This document shows, in pieces, positions 23,663 to 34,193 of a stretch of DNA of 64,000 bases. Source of the stretch: Notospermus geniculatus. Its lineage: Eukaryota; Nemertea; Pilidiophora; Heteronemertea; Lineidae. The translations under genes and the position numbers were made by a program. Numbering within the stretch: position 1 is the first letter of the stretch; every line of letters starts with the position of its first letter. The notes under the pieces were generated by a model. The model saw only the letters and a program-made list of their open reading frames with translations. It searched no databases and was not told the DNA's origin. The DNA lies in contig NMRB01000461.1 in the NCBI GenBank assembly GCA_002633025.1, forward strand, positions 106,935 to 170,934. Reading direction: 5' to 3'.

Positions 23663-24643
23663 TGTAGGGGAAGACGGGGCACAGTGGGTCGCGATTCTTC
23701 TTTTCCACGATTACTCAGAAATGAAGCAATGCAGGTTCATAAACGAGGTGTGAAATGGTAGAGGGGGATGTTGCCTACATATAACAACTATTATTTTAAT
23801 GCCAGCTGCTACCAATTTCTCATAGGAGGTTCCGCAAAAAAAAATTCCAAGTGACCCACTGTGCCCCAATAGCGGGGCACACTGGGTCACCGCCTGGGGC
23901 ACAGTGAATCACCACATCGAAAAGTGAAAATATGAAGAACAACTTATGTAAATGGTAAGAAAAATGTATTGTTTCAACGACTTAAGGAAGCAACAGAAAC
24001 ATTACAACTTCCATTGCACTCAGACAAAGCTGCCCTGAGCCTACATAAACCAACCAAAAACAATCCTAGTGGTTCTCCTCAAGGTAAAAAAAATTCTACC
24101 CAGTGAAATATTGCTTATTTGATTCAAACATCTGTATCATAACTTTCATTGCATTTCAACATCTATTGTGAGGAGTGAGGTGATCTTGATGGTTGAAATA
24201 GACCTGGCCACAGTGAGTGACCACTTGGGTGACAAAATGTAGTGACCCACTGTGCCCCATCCCACTGTGGGCAAGTTGACTTTTTCACGACCTTCGACCT
24301 CCGGCATGCCATGGATGGCCTAAACATAATGGGCACCACTTCATTTACACCACCATATTCTTCTCCTTGCGGATTTTAGTGGGTTTTCAATATGTCCCCG
24401 CAATCTATTTGCTATTACAAAAATAATGAAGGGCCAATATTTTAGTTTTGATGCTGAAAAACAGACTTTCCTTTGCATTTTTTTGCTACCACTTGGAATG
24501 CTTACAAATTAAAGTTTTGGAAATGGGTAAATCTCGCGCCCATCATCTGATGATGTCATCATCGATGTCCTTGCTTTCACTTTCGAGAAATAGCTACTGA
24601 TTCACTGTGCCCCGTGACCCACTGTGCCCCGTCTTCCCCTACA
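23663..24643. mobile_element. Harbinger-like non-autonomous element
   Basis: 28-bp TIRs starting TGTAGGGGAAGACGGGGCAC (23663) with the inverse ending at 24643. The flanks are TAA on both sides, fitting the 3-bp TAA/TTA target of PIF/Harbinger. The motif GGGGCACAGTGGGTCAC recurs several times internally in both orientations. No transposase frame. Confidence 0.78.
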
Positions 24644-25479
24644 TAATAATATGCTAAAGAAAACCGCCGGTGGCTCAGTGGTGTTGTCTGCAATGCAAGC
24701 TCAAACCGCATGCGCAGAAATGTGCTGCCACCTATAACTTACCGCCATGACTAGAGAGATCTTGTCAACTCGACAAACCGAACTCGTCACAGAGATGGCG
24801 ACTCGCCAAGACAGGTAAATCGTGTCATGAATGACATAACTCGTCAGACTGACTAAAGCATCTCGTCAATAACTCACTGACAAGTTGACGAGACAATAAT
24901 TTTTTAAGAGTGTAGGCCTCACTTACCAGTCAGAACGTCTCGCTTCTGCCACTCTCCAATCCCACTAGGCCAGGCGGTACGGCGTACCGTGTTTTGGGTT
25001 ACTGCACTTCTGCGGCGAAACCGTGTGACCTGGGTGCTGGAGAGTGGCCAGTTCTCCACGGCGTTCTGTTCAGACGCAGCGCTGTGTGGAGGTTGGAATA
25101 CGCGAATATGATATATAGATAAAACTACAAATTTCACCCAAATTTCGCACTATTTGTGGACGGATGACCCCAAGAATCAATAGGGTTCTGTGTAATATGC
25201 ATATCTAAAATTTCTGAAAATTTTACCGCGATACATGGCGTTTTTTGTTAGTTATCGTTGGAGAACCGCAGATTTGATGGAGAGATCCAGAGAGAGAAAT
25301 TCAGTAAAAACAAGGAAGACCGCCCCATCGAGATGGGGCGGTCTTACAAATTGTCGAAAAAAGTGTCCTGAGGCAGAAAAGCGCTAATCTCAGGGCACCA
25401 TATTTCCATCTATGTTGCCCCATTTCAAAATGTTTCTGCCGTAACGAAAGGTAGACCTTATTCGGGATCTACGCAGTAC
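24644..25479. other. Intergenic region with hairpin
   Basis: Contains GTGGCTCAGTGGTG at 24669, resembling a polymerase III A box but with no convincing B box. It also holds a TCGTCAxxx-rich stretch (24770-24890) and a perfect inverted repeat at 25316-25345 (AAGACCGCCCCAT, loop CGAG, inverse arm) about 135 bp downstream of the GPCR 1 stop codon. No gene supported. Confidence 0.5.
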
Positions 25480-26490
25480 TCATTGATGAAGAGTATTATC
25501 ACGGCAAAAACAAATATGTTTTAGCTCATCTCTAAAGTACTGCAGAATAGATAAATAGATAAAAAAATTCACTGCATAGTTGAAGACTATGAAATTTGAG
25601 ATGGCTCCAGTCCATTCCTTGAGGCTAGGAGGTTCTCCAGTAAGTTCGTATATCCACTGGTAGATTATATACGGTGCCATGGAAAGAAAATAGACCAAAG
25701 AAACTAGAAGAAGATTCTTCATCAACTTTTTTTGCAGAACCTCCGATTTTGAATCCTTTGAAATGTGTTTATCGATGCTGGCCCGGCCTACCCCGATTAC
25801 AATTAGGATGTTACAGATAAGGGCCATGCAGACTGGTGTGGCCATGTTGGTATTAAACATCCATTCGCCGAAATTGTCAACAACCCAATTTGGTGTATTG
25901 CCACGTCTCCTAAAGCAGGCTCGCCGGGTTATACCTTGCACTTCGTATACATCAGAAACATACACCCAAAAGGCCGGGGCATAGAATGCCATTGACAAAA
26001 GTAAAAGTAATATTAAGATTATTTTTCGACGAAAACTGGTGAAGAGGCTTGCCACCTTCAGAGGTTTCCAGACAGCTACACAACGCTCAACACTATAGGT
26101 AATGATGATGTAGGCGGACATGAAGACGAAAATGTTCCACACAAAGATACGCAGTGCACAACCGATGTCCGTTGCACCAGAAGCAATGTTGACACGGCCG
26201 TCGGTGATGTAAAACAAGCCGTTGAAAAGCCACGATTGAAAACTCATGACCAAATTTCCGGTGTCGGAGAGTGACAGCGACACCAGGTATATGCTCGCTG
26301 CGGCATTTCGCTTTCTCTGCCTGACGAAAATCACCACCGAGAGAATATTGCCGACGAATCCGATGAAAATGACGACTAACATGAGGTAGGCCCCGAAAAA
26401 CTTGTTGAGGAGTCCGAGAGCTGAGGGAGAGCTTTCCTTCAATGCCGTCTCGGACGTAGTTTCATGAATACTTATTATGGACATGCTCAT
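25480..26490 (-). CDS. Rhodopsin-class GPCR, tandem copy 1
   Basis: Single-exon, 336-aa seven-TM receptor of the plasma membrane; ligand unknown. Start chosen at ATG 26490 (MSMSIISIHETTSET), because the frame opens at a TTG and the two paralogues have an ATG at the same place. Motifs: TM1 GFVGNIL (about residue 47), TM2 SLSLSDTGNLV, TM3 cysteine in DIGCALRI paired with RRACFRRRG in the second extracellular loop, YSVERCVAVWKPL replacing DRY, TM6 YFLSMAPY without the usual CWxP, and TM7 NYAVNFFIYLS replacing NPxxY. Roughly 85-90% identical to the copies at 31.5 and 34.2 kb. Peptide-receptor-like, but no close named family is claimed. Intact, no stops. Confidence 0.9.
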   Translation of the reverse strand: MSMSIISIHETTSETALKESSPSALGLLNKFFGAYLMLVVIFIGFVGNILSVVIFVRQRKRNAAASIYLVSLSLSDTGNLVMSFQSWLFNGLFYITDGRVNIASGATDIGCALRIFVWNIFVFMSAYIIITYSVERCVAVWKPLKVASLFTSFRRKIILILLLLLSMAFYAPAFWVYVSDVYEVQGITRRACFRRRGNTPNWVVDNFGEWMFNTNMATPVCMALICNILIVIGVGRASIDKHISKDSKSEVLQKKLMKNLLLVSLVYFLSMAPYIIYQWIYELTGEPPSLKEWTGAISNFIVFNYAVNFFIYLSILQYFRDELKHICFCRDNTLHQ

Positions 26491-27216
26491 ATCGATCGAG
26501 GTAGTAAATACCAAGCAAAAATTCGTGACTGAAATTCACCTTTACTTTTCAAAATGTTTCTTGTCGTTATGGTTGGCGCTTGGTTTTTTATGGAGTGGTC
26601 AAAATCTCGATGGTCTTCGTTAAAGATGGCTTTGTTAAAGATGGCACTACGGGGACTACACTGCATTATACATGTACAATGTAGTATTAAAGGAGTTAGA
26701 CGCCGAAGTTGTAAACAAGCTGGTTTGTTTACAAATATGGTCGGCAAACTAGTTTTATTCCTTCGTGCAGGTGGCAGCACCCGTGATCGTTAGACTGGTT
26801 CCCGGTCCGATGCAACTCACTCACGATATTTACGTCAGTACATATCACCGACAATAGGTGGCAGCACTGCAGGCGTCCGTGGATAGAGAAGCAGTGAGTG
26901 AGTGTTTACAACTTCGGCGTCTAGCTCCTTTAAGCAACACGTTACGGAAGTCGTATCGATAGGAGAGACTGCACGATTTTACAAATATAGAAAGTACACG
27001 CCAAGGCGAAATATACAGTAGTCATTGCTGCTGTCGAAGACAAAAATGCATGCTACATGTATCATTTTGAAAATCTTTTTGGAAGCAAACAACGATGCTA
27101 ATGTCTGTCCCGAAATGCATGAATGTTGCCACTGAACCAGTTATGGTGACTTGTTCAAAACGTCAACGGGGCGGTCCATTAATTACACTGGCACATTTTC
27201 CTCAACTAGCAGGCCG
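26491..27216. other. Duplicated 5' flank of GPCR copy 1
   Basis: Aligns with 32486-33150 and 35190-35600: GTGAATTTCAGTCAC just upstream of the ATG on the minus strand, TTCTTCGTTAAAGATGG, then AGCAACACGATA-type sequence. Contains the MITE at 26691-26929. The conserved AATTTCAG could be a 5'-UTR splice acceptor. The flank continues through 28380, interrupted by elements. Confidence 0.65.
26691..26929. mobile_element. TTAA MITE, family B (AGGAGYTWGACGYC)
   Basis: 239 bp with about 27-bp TIRs (AGGAGTTAGACGCCGAAGTT and its inverse), TTAA on both sides (26687-26690 and 26930-26933). The two paralogous flanks lack it: GTAGTAAGCAACACG at 32867 and GTAGTGAAGCAACACG at 35387 are empty sites. Confidence 0.88.
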
Positions 27217-27950
27217 CTGAACTCCCTACGCAGTTGTGAGTCGCGCCCCCTTCGGTTTACTCGCTCTCCACAACTGCTTTACTTCGTGGAAGTCGCCGCG
27301 TTTGGTCAACAGATGGCGTCAGGGCCTGGCGCGAGTTTTACAGCCTATCAGCACGCTGCTTTCAGAACTCTTTGGCCCGTTGGCAACGGATGCTCTTGTG
27401 CTACCATGGCTACGAACCGCTCGGCCAATGAGAAAGTGTCTTAGGACAGCTTGGTTACCGGTTGCTCGGTGCTCTCATTGGCCGACGCTCTCGGCGCCAT
27501 CTGTTGACCGAAAGCGGCGAATTTTACGAAGTTAAAGGAGCTTGACGTCCAAGTTGTAAACAAACTGGTTTGTTTACAAACACTGGCCAGCAAACTAGTT
27601 TTATTCCTTCGTGAAGGTGGCAGCACCAGTAGCGCCCCGTGATCGTTAGACTGGTGCCCGGTCCAATGCAACTCACTCAACCACTCACTGGTTCTCTATC
27701 CACGCTGTGCTGCCACCTATTATCGGTGATATGTACTGAAGTGAATATGTAGTCTCGCGCAGCCAACCGTTTCGTTCCGCAGGTACTGCGACACAAACGT
27801 TCGATCCTCAGATTCGGCTGGGTGACCAAGCGGCTGGGTGACCGAGACTAGTGAATATCGTGTTTACAACTTGGACGTCCAGCTCCTTTAAGCAGTTGTG
27901 GAGAGCGAGTAACCGAAGGGGGCGCGATACACAACTGCGTAGGGAGTTTA
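27217..27950. mobile_element. MITE family A with nested family B element
   Basis: Outer ends CTGAACTCCCTACGCAGTTG and ACAACTGCGTAGGGAGTTTA, flanked by GCAGGCCG and GTAGGCCG (an 8-bp target duplication with one change, hAT-like). The sequence is absent from copy 2 at about 33130. The interior includes CCGCGTTTGGTCAACAGATG. A second copy lies at 57234-57611. Interrupted at TTAA by a family B element. Confidence 0.8.
27536..27887. mobile_element. TTAA MITE, family B, nested
   Basis: 352 bp, AGGAGCTTGACGTCCAAGTT and inverse, TTAA at 27532-27535 and 27888-27891. It splits the family A element. Compared with 57234-57611, the uninterrupted family A sequence reads ACGAAGTTAAGCAGTTGTGG-like across the site. 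Confidence 0.87.
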
Positions 27951-28891
27951 GTAGGCCGCGTAATTGCAGAGATTCCAGCTGCTTCGTTCAGCAGAACACA
28001 AACTCTTATCGATGCCTTCCTATCACAAGAACACCGTACAAACGATAGATCTCTTCAGTGCCGACGTTAAATCCAGTCCCACCAGCCCGCATGTGTCCTC
28101 TCTCTCAAACAGCGACGTTTGCTGATGTTGCGAAACTAATATGGCTTTCTATCAAATAAAAAAATCGATCGTGTACAAAACGATATATTATTATACATTG
28201 AAACCCTACATCTTTGATTGGATCCAATGTCCTTAACCTATAAGAAAGTGTCTGTTTCATATACGGATTCTAAAAAGAATCTACACTGTACTTAAATATA
28301 CGGTTTTTAATTCAATGCGAATATAACCCGGGCTATTAGATTGGGATGTTCCGTGCATTCGAGAATTACTTCCACAAGGTAACCATTAACTGTAATTGAT
28401 GTAATGAAAAGATCAAGTGACCGTAGAAAACTGTAGGGAATAAAAAATAACAATTACATGTACAGTATATCTCAGAGCTTGAATCATCTTGAATACCAAG
28501 GGTTGTGACATCGCTCCGTCCCCGACTACGCTCGCACAACCTGGATAAAAAATAGTGCCAATGGCACAGTGCCCGCTTGGTGATGTGGGAATCATAGTAC
28601 CTAAACCTTCAGGCCATATACTGTAAAATCGGACTTGTAACATCACTTTGGTAGACCAGCCCACTTCATTGCTATGATGGTCACATGGCTGTACATTAAT
28701 AGTCTGTAATACAAGCTGCGTTCTGATTGGTTTACAAACAAAGTTGGTCATTGGTTTAATTGAACTGACGCGAGTAGGCCTATTGTGACATTGACAGGCC
28801 TATTCTGAATTGAGTACAGGTGATTAGCTCTGATCATTCCCGAATAGGAAGCATTGGTGGTGCATCACTACGGGTTTTCACAAAAAGTTAA

Positions 28892-29098
28892 AGGAGCACG
28901 GTATTGGATCTCAAATGCGTTATTTGACTGCCGACGACGTAGAGGGAGCCACCTAGCGGCAGTAATACGAACTACAAAAATGCATTACAAAATGTACGGA
29001 GGAAATCGGGTCAACTCGCCAATACGTCGTTGGTCCCTGCGTTGGAGAGTGGCTCAGTGGCGCCGGCTGTCGAGAAAAAGTTGAAATACCGTGCTCTT
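28892..29098. mobile_element. TTAA MITE, family C (AGGAGCACGGT)
   Basis: 207 bp, ends AGGAGCACGGTATTGG and AATACCGTGCTCT, TTAA at 28888-28891 and 29099-29102. Same family as 36032-36223; a related type occurs at 43453 and 63504. Subterminal GGCGCCGGCTGTCGA is shared by all. Confidence 0.82.
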
Positions 29099-29102
29099 TT
29101 AA

Positions 29103-30100
29103 CACAATGAAGTCTTTTTTCATAACACCCATTAACGAACATGGTCATTACTGGTGTTAGGCCCAACAATTGCTTTCATGGAAAGTGATTGAGGGGTGAT
29201 CGATTAGGCAATCATGATCACGCCCTTCTATCCAAGGCCTAGTCAGTGCCACTATGCGTAATCGTAAACAGTGATTGGATAAAAGACGCATATTCAACAG
29301 AATAACCACCCCCAGCTCGCTAAAGTGGGCTGGACGTTGTAATACATGAAGTGATGTTACAAGTCCGATTTTACAGTATGTACATTACATGTACATATTC
29401 AATATGAAAATATTCCTTCGAAAACTGAATACGCTAGGAGTGCACAGAAAGGGAAAGCAAAATATTGGCCCATTTTTCGTTATTTGACCTATTTTCCCAT
29501 CAAAATTAGGTTAAATCAAAAACCCGTTATATATATAGCCATTTTTCATTTTTTCAGAAAACGCCCCCTAGTGGCCCTATTTTCCCATCAAAATTATGTC
29601 AAATCACAAGCCTGGCGGCGACGGGGTTCACAAGGTGACTTCAGGGGTGGCACTACCGTGACGGTACATATATTCGAATTAATGACTCCATATAAAAACA
29701 CGACGCTATTGGCTGAAATAATGGACCCATTAATTGCCCGAATATATGTATCCATAAAATAGCATTTAACGGGTCCATTAAATAAGAATTTAAAGGTCCA
29801 CTCTGGCCTACCATACATCTTGGCATTATGAGGCTGATTCAAGAAGTCACATCTTGGAGGAATCCTCCAACTGTACATAAACCAGACGCGATCATGCTGC
29901 TGCCTAGAAAGTCAAAACTGCTCCTCATGGATTAGACGGTAAACGATTAACAGATGGATTCCTAGCCATGAAACTATGGATGAGTTCAAATTAGGTCGTC
30001 GTTTATGACGTCATGGCGATTTCTTGGCAACCCGCACATGCGCAGTAGCCATTTTCCTTGACAACGCGGAGGCTGGTGTGTTATTGGTTTCAACACTGGA
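29103..30100. other. Intergenic, repeat fragments only
   Basis: 29485-29600 holds two copies of TATTTTCCCATCAAAATTA around a piece of repeat X (AAATCAAAAACCCGTTATAT). An inverted pair around GGACCCATTAA and GGGTCCATTAA occurs near 29725-29785. No exon found. Confidence 0.45.
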
Positions 30101-30105
30101 AATAA

Positions 30106-30256
30106 TTTTGGCTCAGGATGAGCCACTTTGAGCCATTTTTGAACAGGTGAGCCAATTGAGGCCTCTGAAGGGGGGTCTTTTGGCTCAGGCTGAGCCAAAA
30201 GTGGCTCAAATTGGTGGCTCAAAAGGCTGAGCCAGTCCTTGAGCCAGTGATTTTTT
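30106..30256. repeat. Dense GGCTCA/TGAGCC cluster
   Basis: Eleven or so copies of TGAGCC or its inverse GGCTCA occur in 150 bp, several as head-to-head pairs such as GGCTCAGGCTGAGCC. The spacing is irregular, so this is not a simple tandem repeat. Function unknown. Confidence 0.7.
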
Positions 30257-30259
30257 CCA

Positions 30260-31471
30260 GTGAACGAAGGATTCCGGCAATCGGCAGCATTTTTGGTGGT
30301 TCTCTTCGATATTTCTGCAGGGGAGCCCTTAATTACACTGTGAACGGGTCTGGTAAAGGTTGAGGAACGGAAAAATCACTGGTTTCCCCGCTGGTTTCCC
30401 TAAGTTTGAGCGAAGAATGGGGTGAATTCGCGATCGACCGCCGGCCACGTGCGTCGCCATTTTTGTCCATTCGGAGACCAAACCTGGGCGAATTTTTCTG
30501 TAAATCTCACACGATTTTCATGATGGTAACGATTTTCAGGAGCACCAGGTGATTATCTCGAGGACCCACACACTTATAAACACAAAGCTGGGCGAAAAGC
30601 CCACAGAAAACGGCGAAATGTGCGACCCACCGGCAAATCCTTCGTTGAAAGCCATTAAAACATCGACTTCCGGCTTGGACCAAGGAAAACGGCAAAATGC
30701 GCAGGCGCGAATTATCCATGGCAATGACCTAATTACGAAGTTTGATCTCATCTATATATACCCCTCTCCAAACACACTCATCAATAAAGGGACGTTTATG
30801 TTATTCGTATACACAGATGACTTAAGAAGTGTGCATACACGAAAGAAACTGCAGCATCACAGGTCTTATTTAAATATTACGCCTTAGTTTTTCACTTATA
30901 ACGTCTACGTTTCATGCTACCCTTAATTTGCGGATATAACCGCCCATAGTCTTCGGCCCCACTCGATAGTGAGAAACCTAACACTGACTGTAGATGCGTC
31001 AACTCCGGGACGAGGAGAGGGGGAAATACCACATACACAAGGGAGAAATACCACACTGTCAAACCTTTTACGTGTACATCGATATTTTTGCATTTCATTT
31101 CTCTCATGATAAACATTGAATCACTATTATAGAATGTAAAGTCCTCATCACAACTATTTTCAAAAAACTCCAGGCTCATGGAACTACAGTGTGTACCGTC
31201 TATAGACCTAATACAGCTATAGGCCTATTAAGTTCAACATAACTCCATCGTCTAACTCTTCCCACGTGAACCACTTACGCTAGGCTTGTTCGTATTTATT
31301 TTTTGTCCAGTTCATCAACATCGAAATCACGGTCTAAGAAAAGAAAAAATTGTTGAAAGAAATAAGCCCTGAAGCAGAAACGTGCTAATCTCAGGGTGCC
31401 TGCCATCTTTCCATCTGGATTGTATGTTGCCTATTTATGCCGTAACATGAAAAGTAGACCTCGTTCGGGAT
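30260..31471. other. Intergenic downstream of GPCR copy 2
   Basis: No exon signals recognised. Short overlapping frames around 30507-30887 on both strands have no motifs. TCTATATATACCCC at 30749 followed by AATAAAG at 30784 is noted without a linked gene. Confidence 0.4.
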
Positions 31472-32485
31472 CTACGCATTGTTCACTGATGAAGTGTTTC
31501 CACGGCAAAAACAAAAAATATGTTTTAGCTCATCTCTAAAGTACTGCAGAATAGATAAATAGATAAAAAAATTCACTGCATAGTTGAAGACGATGAAATT
31601 TGAGATGGCTCCAGACCATTCCCGGAGGCTAGGAGGTTTTCCAGAAATTTCGTATACCCACAGGAAGATTACATACGGTGCCATGGAAAGAAAATACACC
31701 AAAGAAACTAGAAGAAGATTCTTCATCAACTTTTTTTGCAGAACCTCCGATTTTGAATCCTTTGAAATGTGTTTATCGATGCTGGCCCGGCCTACCCCGA
31801 TTACAATTAGGACGTTACAGATAAGGGCCATGCAGACTGGTGTGGCCATGTTGGTATTAAACATCCATTTGCCGAAATTGTCAACAACCCAATCTGGTGT
31901 ATTGCCATGTCTTCTAAAGCAGGCTCGCCGGGTTATACCTTGCATTTCGTATACATCAGAAACATACACCCAAAAGGCCGGGGCATAGAATGCCATTGAC
32001 AAAAGTAAAAGTAATATTGAGATTATTTTTCGACGAAAACTGGTGAAGAGGCTTGCCACCTTCAGAGGCTTCCAGACAGCTACACAACGCTCAACGCTAT
32101 AGGTAATGATGATGTAGGCGGACATGAAGACGAAAGTGTTCCACACAGAGATACGCAGTGCACAACCTATGTCCGTTGCACCAGAAGCAATGTTGACACG
32201 GCCGTCGGTGATGTAAAACAAGCCGTTGTAAAGCCACGATTGAAAACTCATGACCAAATTTCCGGTGTCGGAGAGTGACAGCGACACCAGGTATATGCTA
32301 GCCGCGGCGTTTCGTTTTCTCTGTCTGACGAAAATAACCGCCGAGAGGATATTGCCGACGAATCCGATGAAAATCACGACTAACATCAGATAGGCCCCGA
32401 AAAACTTGTTGAGGAGTCCGAGAGCTGAGGGAGAGCTTTCCTTCAATGTCGTCTCGGACGTAGTTTCAAGTATGATCATGGACAT
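31472..32485 (-). CDS. Rhodopsin-class GPCR, tandem copy 2
   Basis: 337 aa from ATG 32485 (MSMIILETTSETTLKESSPS); the frame upstream opens with GTG and is taken as 5' UTR. Same architecture as copy 1: GN in TM1, LSD in TM2, disulfide cysteines in GCALRIS and RRACFRRHG, SVERC in TM3, FLSMAPY in TM6, NYAVNFFIYL in TM7, and a short tail ending CFCRGNTSSVNNA. Differences from copy 1 cluster in the N-terminus, the third extracellular loop (ISGKPPSLREWSG versus LTGEPPSLKEWTG) and the tail. Intact. The two flanking paralogues are on the same strand, indicating tandem duplication. Confidence 0.9.
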   Translation of the reverse strand: MSMIILETTSETTLKESSPSALGLLNKFFGAYLMLVVIFIGFVGNILSAVIFVRQRKRNAAASIYLVSLSLSDTGNLVMSFQSWLYNGLFYITDGRVNIASGATDIGCALRISVWNTFVFMSAYIIITYSVERCVAVWKPLKVASLFTSFRRKIISILLLLLSMAFYAPAFWVYVSDVYEMQGITRRACFRRHGNTPDWVVDNFGKWMFNTNMATPVCMALICNVLIVIGVGRASIDKHISKDSKSEVLQKKLMKNLLLVSLVYFLSMAPYVIFLWVYEISGKPPSLREWSGAISNFIVFNYAVNFFIYLSILQYFRDELKHIFCFCRGNTSSVNNA

Positions 32486-32665
32486 AGCTTCAAGTAAATA
32501 CCGAGCAAATACAAACTCGTGACTGAAATTCACCTTTACTATCTCAAAAAATGATTCTTACTTGTCGTTTTGGTTAGCGCTCGGTTCTGTATGGTCGAAA
32601 TCTCGAGATTCTTCGTTAAAGATGGGTTCGTTAAAGATGGCACTACAGGGACATGAACGTGACTA

Positions 32666-32832
32666 ATAGGAGCTGTCAGCGAGTTGACCAATAGGTGTCA
32701 CTACGGCCCAATTCAATGCATATAGCGAACCCAGTCATTGATCGAGCAGCAATCACGTAGATTTTCGGACACTGGTCCGCTAGAACTTTGCTGCCATCTG
32801 TTGGCAATATGCGCGGCTGACTGCTCCTATTG
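32666..32832. mobile_element. Insertion in GPCR copy 2 flank
   Basis: A segment with TIR-like ends TAGGAGCTGTCAGC and GCTGACTGCTCCTA is absent from copy 3 (CACTAATTGTATGTATAC at 35354). The target duplication is not clear. Confidence 0.6.
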
Positions 32833-33514
32833 TATGTATACAATAACGACACTGTACATTTACATGTAGTAAGCAACACGATATGAAAGTCTATTGATGG
32901 AGTGAGTGCAAGATTTTACAAATAATATAGAAAGTATATGCCAAGACGAAATATACAGTAATCATTACTACTGTCAAGGACGATAATGCATGCTATCATT
33001 GTAAAAACCTTCCCAAGTAAACCACGACTGCTTAATGTCTGTCTCGATTAATGTTACCGCTGAACCAGTTATGGTAACTTGTTCAAAACGTCGATGGTCC
33101 GTTTATTACACTGCGCACATTTTCCTCGACAAGTACTTGCAGAGGTTCCAGCTGCTTCATTCAGCAAAACACAAACTCTTATGGATGCCTTACTATCACA
33201 AGAACACCATACAAACGATAGATCTCAGTGCCGACGTTGATTCCAGTCCCACTAGCCCGCATGCGTCCTCTCTGAAACTGCGACGTTTGCTGATGTTGCA
33301 AACCTAATAATCGCTTTCTATCAAATAAAAAAATCGATCGTGTACAAAACGATATTATTGTACATTGAAACCGATACATTCTTTGATTGGATCCAATGTC
33401 CTTAATCTATAAGAAAGTGTCTGTTTCATATACGAACTCTAAAAAAAAACTCTCGGTTTCTAATTCAAAACCTAAGCCGCTATTAGATTGGGATCTTCCG
33501 TGCGTACGAGAATT

Positions 33515-33715
33515 AAGGGCCTGTCACACTGAAGTAGTTCTCAGTACGTTCTTGAAAATTTTGTCGAACGGACTCAAACTGTCTGCGAACGGAGTGGACG
33601 TAGTGGCAACTGTTTACAGTCTTTTTAACGAACTTCATGGACGGGAAGGGTGCTCTACAACATCGAGGCGTTATTTGCCAAAGGGTTACACGTTCTAGCC
33701 CGCACCAGCTGTAAG
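33515..33715. repeat. Family F foldback fragment (GGGCCTGTCACACTGAAG)
   Basis: Starts TTAAGGGCCTGTCACACTGA and carries GAACGGAGTGGACGTAGTGG and CGTTCTAGCCCG. The same sequence forms the large foldbacks at 41799-42238 and 61474-62150. The apparent 103-aa frame here is repeat translation, not a gene. Confidence 0.7.
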
Positions 33716-33858
33716 AAAGTGCGGAAGTTCACCGAACATTTTATGGAATTGGTCAGGACTGACAAAAATTATCAATGAATCGCTTTCTGCTCGGAAATGA
33801 CTAAACTCTCGCCTGAAATCGCCCGCACACCATCCCGGACCTCCACGTGTATGGCTAA

Positions 33859-34026
33859 AGGCCTGTATCCACTACAACGGTTTCCGGTGCGGGAGCGATT
33901 TTCACAGGCATTGGGATAATTAACACGCCATGTATTGTTAAACCTTCGAAGGATTATCCAAAACCCTGTGAAAAAATCCCGGCGCGGCAAACCACAGCGG
34001 TAGCCCGGACTAGTGGATACAGGCCT
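33859..34026. mobile_element. 168-bp MITE with TAA target (AGGCCTGTATCCACTA)
   Basis: Ends AGGCCTGTATCCACTA and TAGTGGATACAGGCCT, flanked by TAA on both sides (33856-33858 and 34027-34029). Harbinger-like target. Lies just downstream of GPCR copy 3. Confidence 0.75.
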
Positions 34027-34193
34027 TAAGTCGCGAGCGCGGTCGGAGGGCGGAGCGATGTCACAACCCTTGGTAGTCAGGATGCCCGCACACTTGTGAA
34101 TTCTGCTTATGGAATCGCTCAGGAATGAACTTTTTCTAAGCTGAATTCTCTAAGTGTGTGCCAGGCTTTAATGCTGATCTACGCATTATTCAT

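Noticed and set aside
22935-23753. Apparent continuation of the TRP-like frame through the gap, and two minus-strand frames there
   Set aside because: N runs have no stops; the flanking residues translate a transposon terminus.
24663-24740. tRNA-like A box (GTGGCTCAGTGGTG)
   Set aside because: No B box at the right distance and no cloverleaf.
26491-26514. N-terminal extensions of the three GPCR frames upstream of the first ATG
   Set aside because: They open with TTG or GTG and differ between paralogues; the shared ATG context marks the likely start.
33387-33698. 103-aa frame similar to frames at 41958 and 61867
   Set aside because: The similarity is due to the family F foldback repeat, not a conserved protein.
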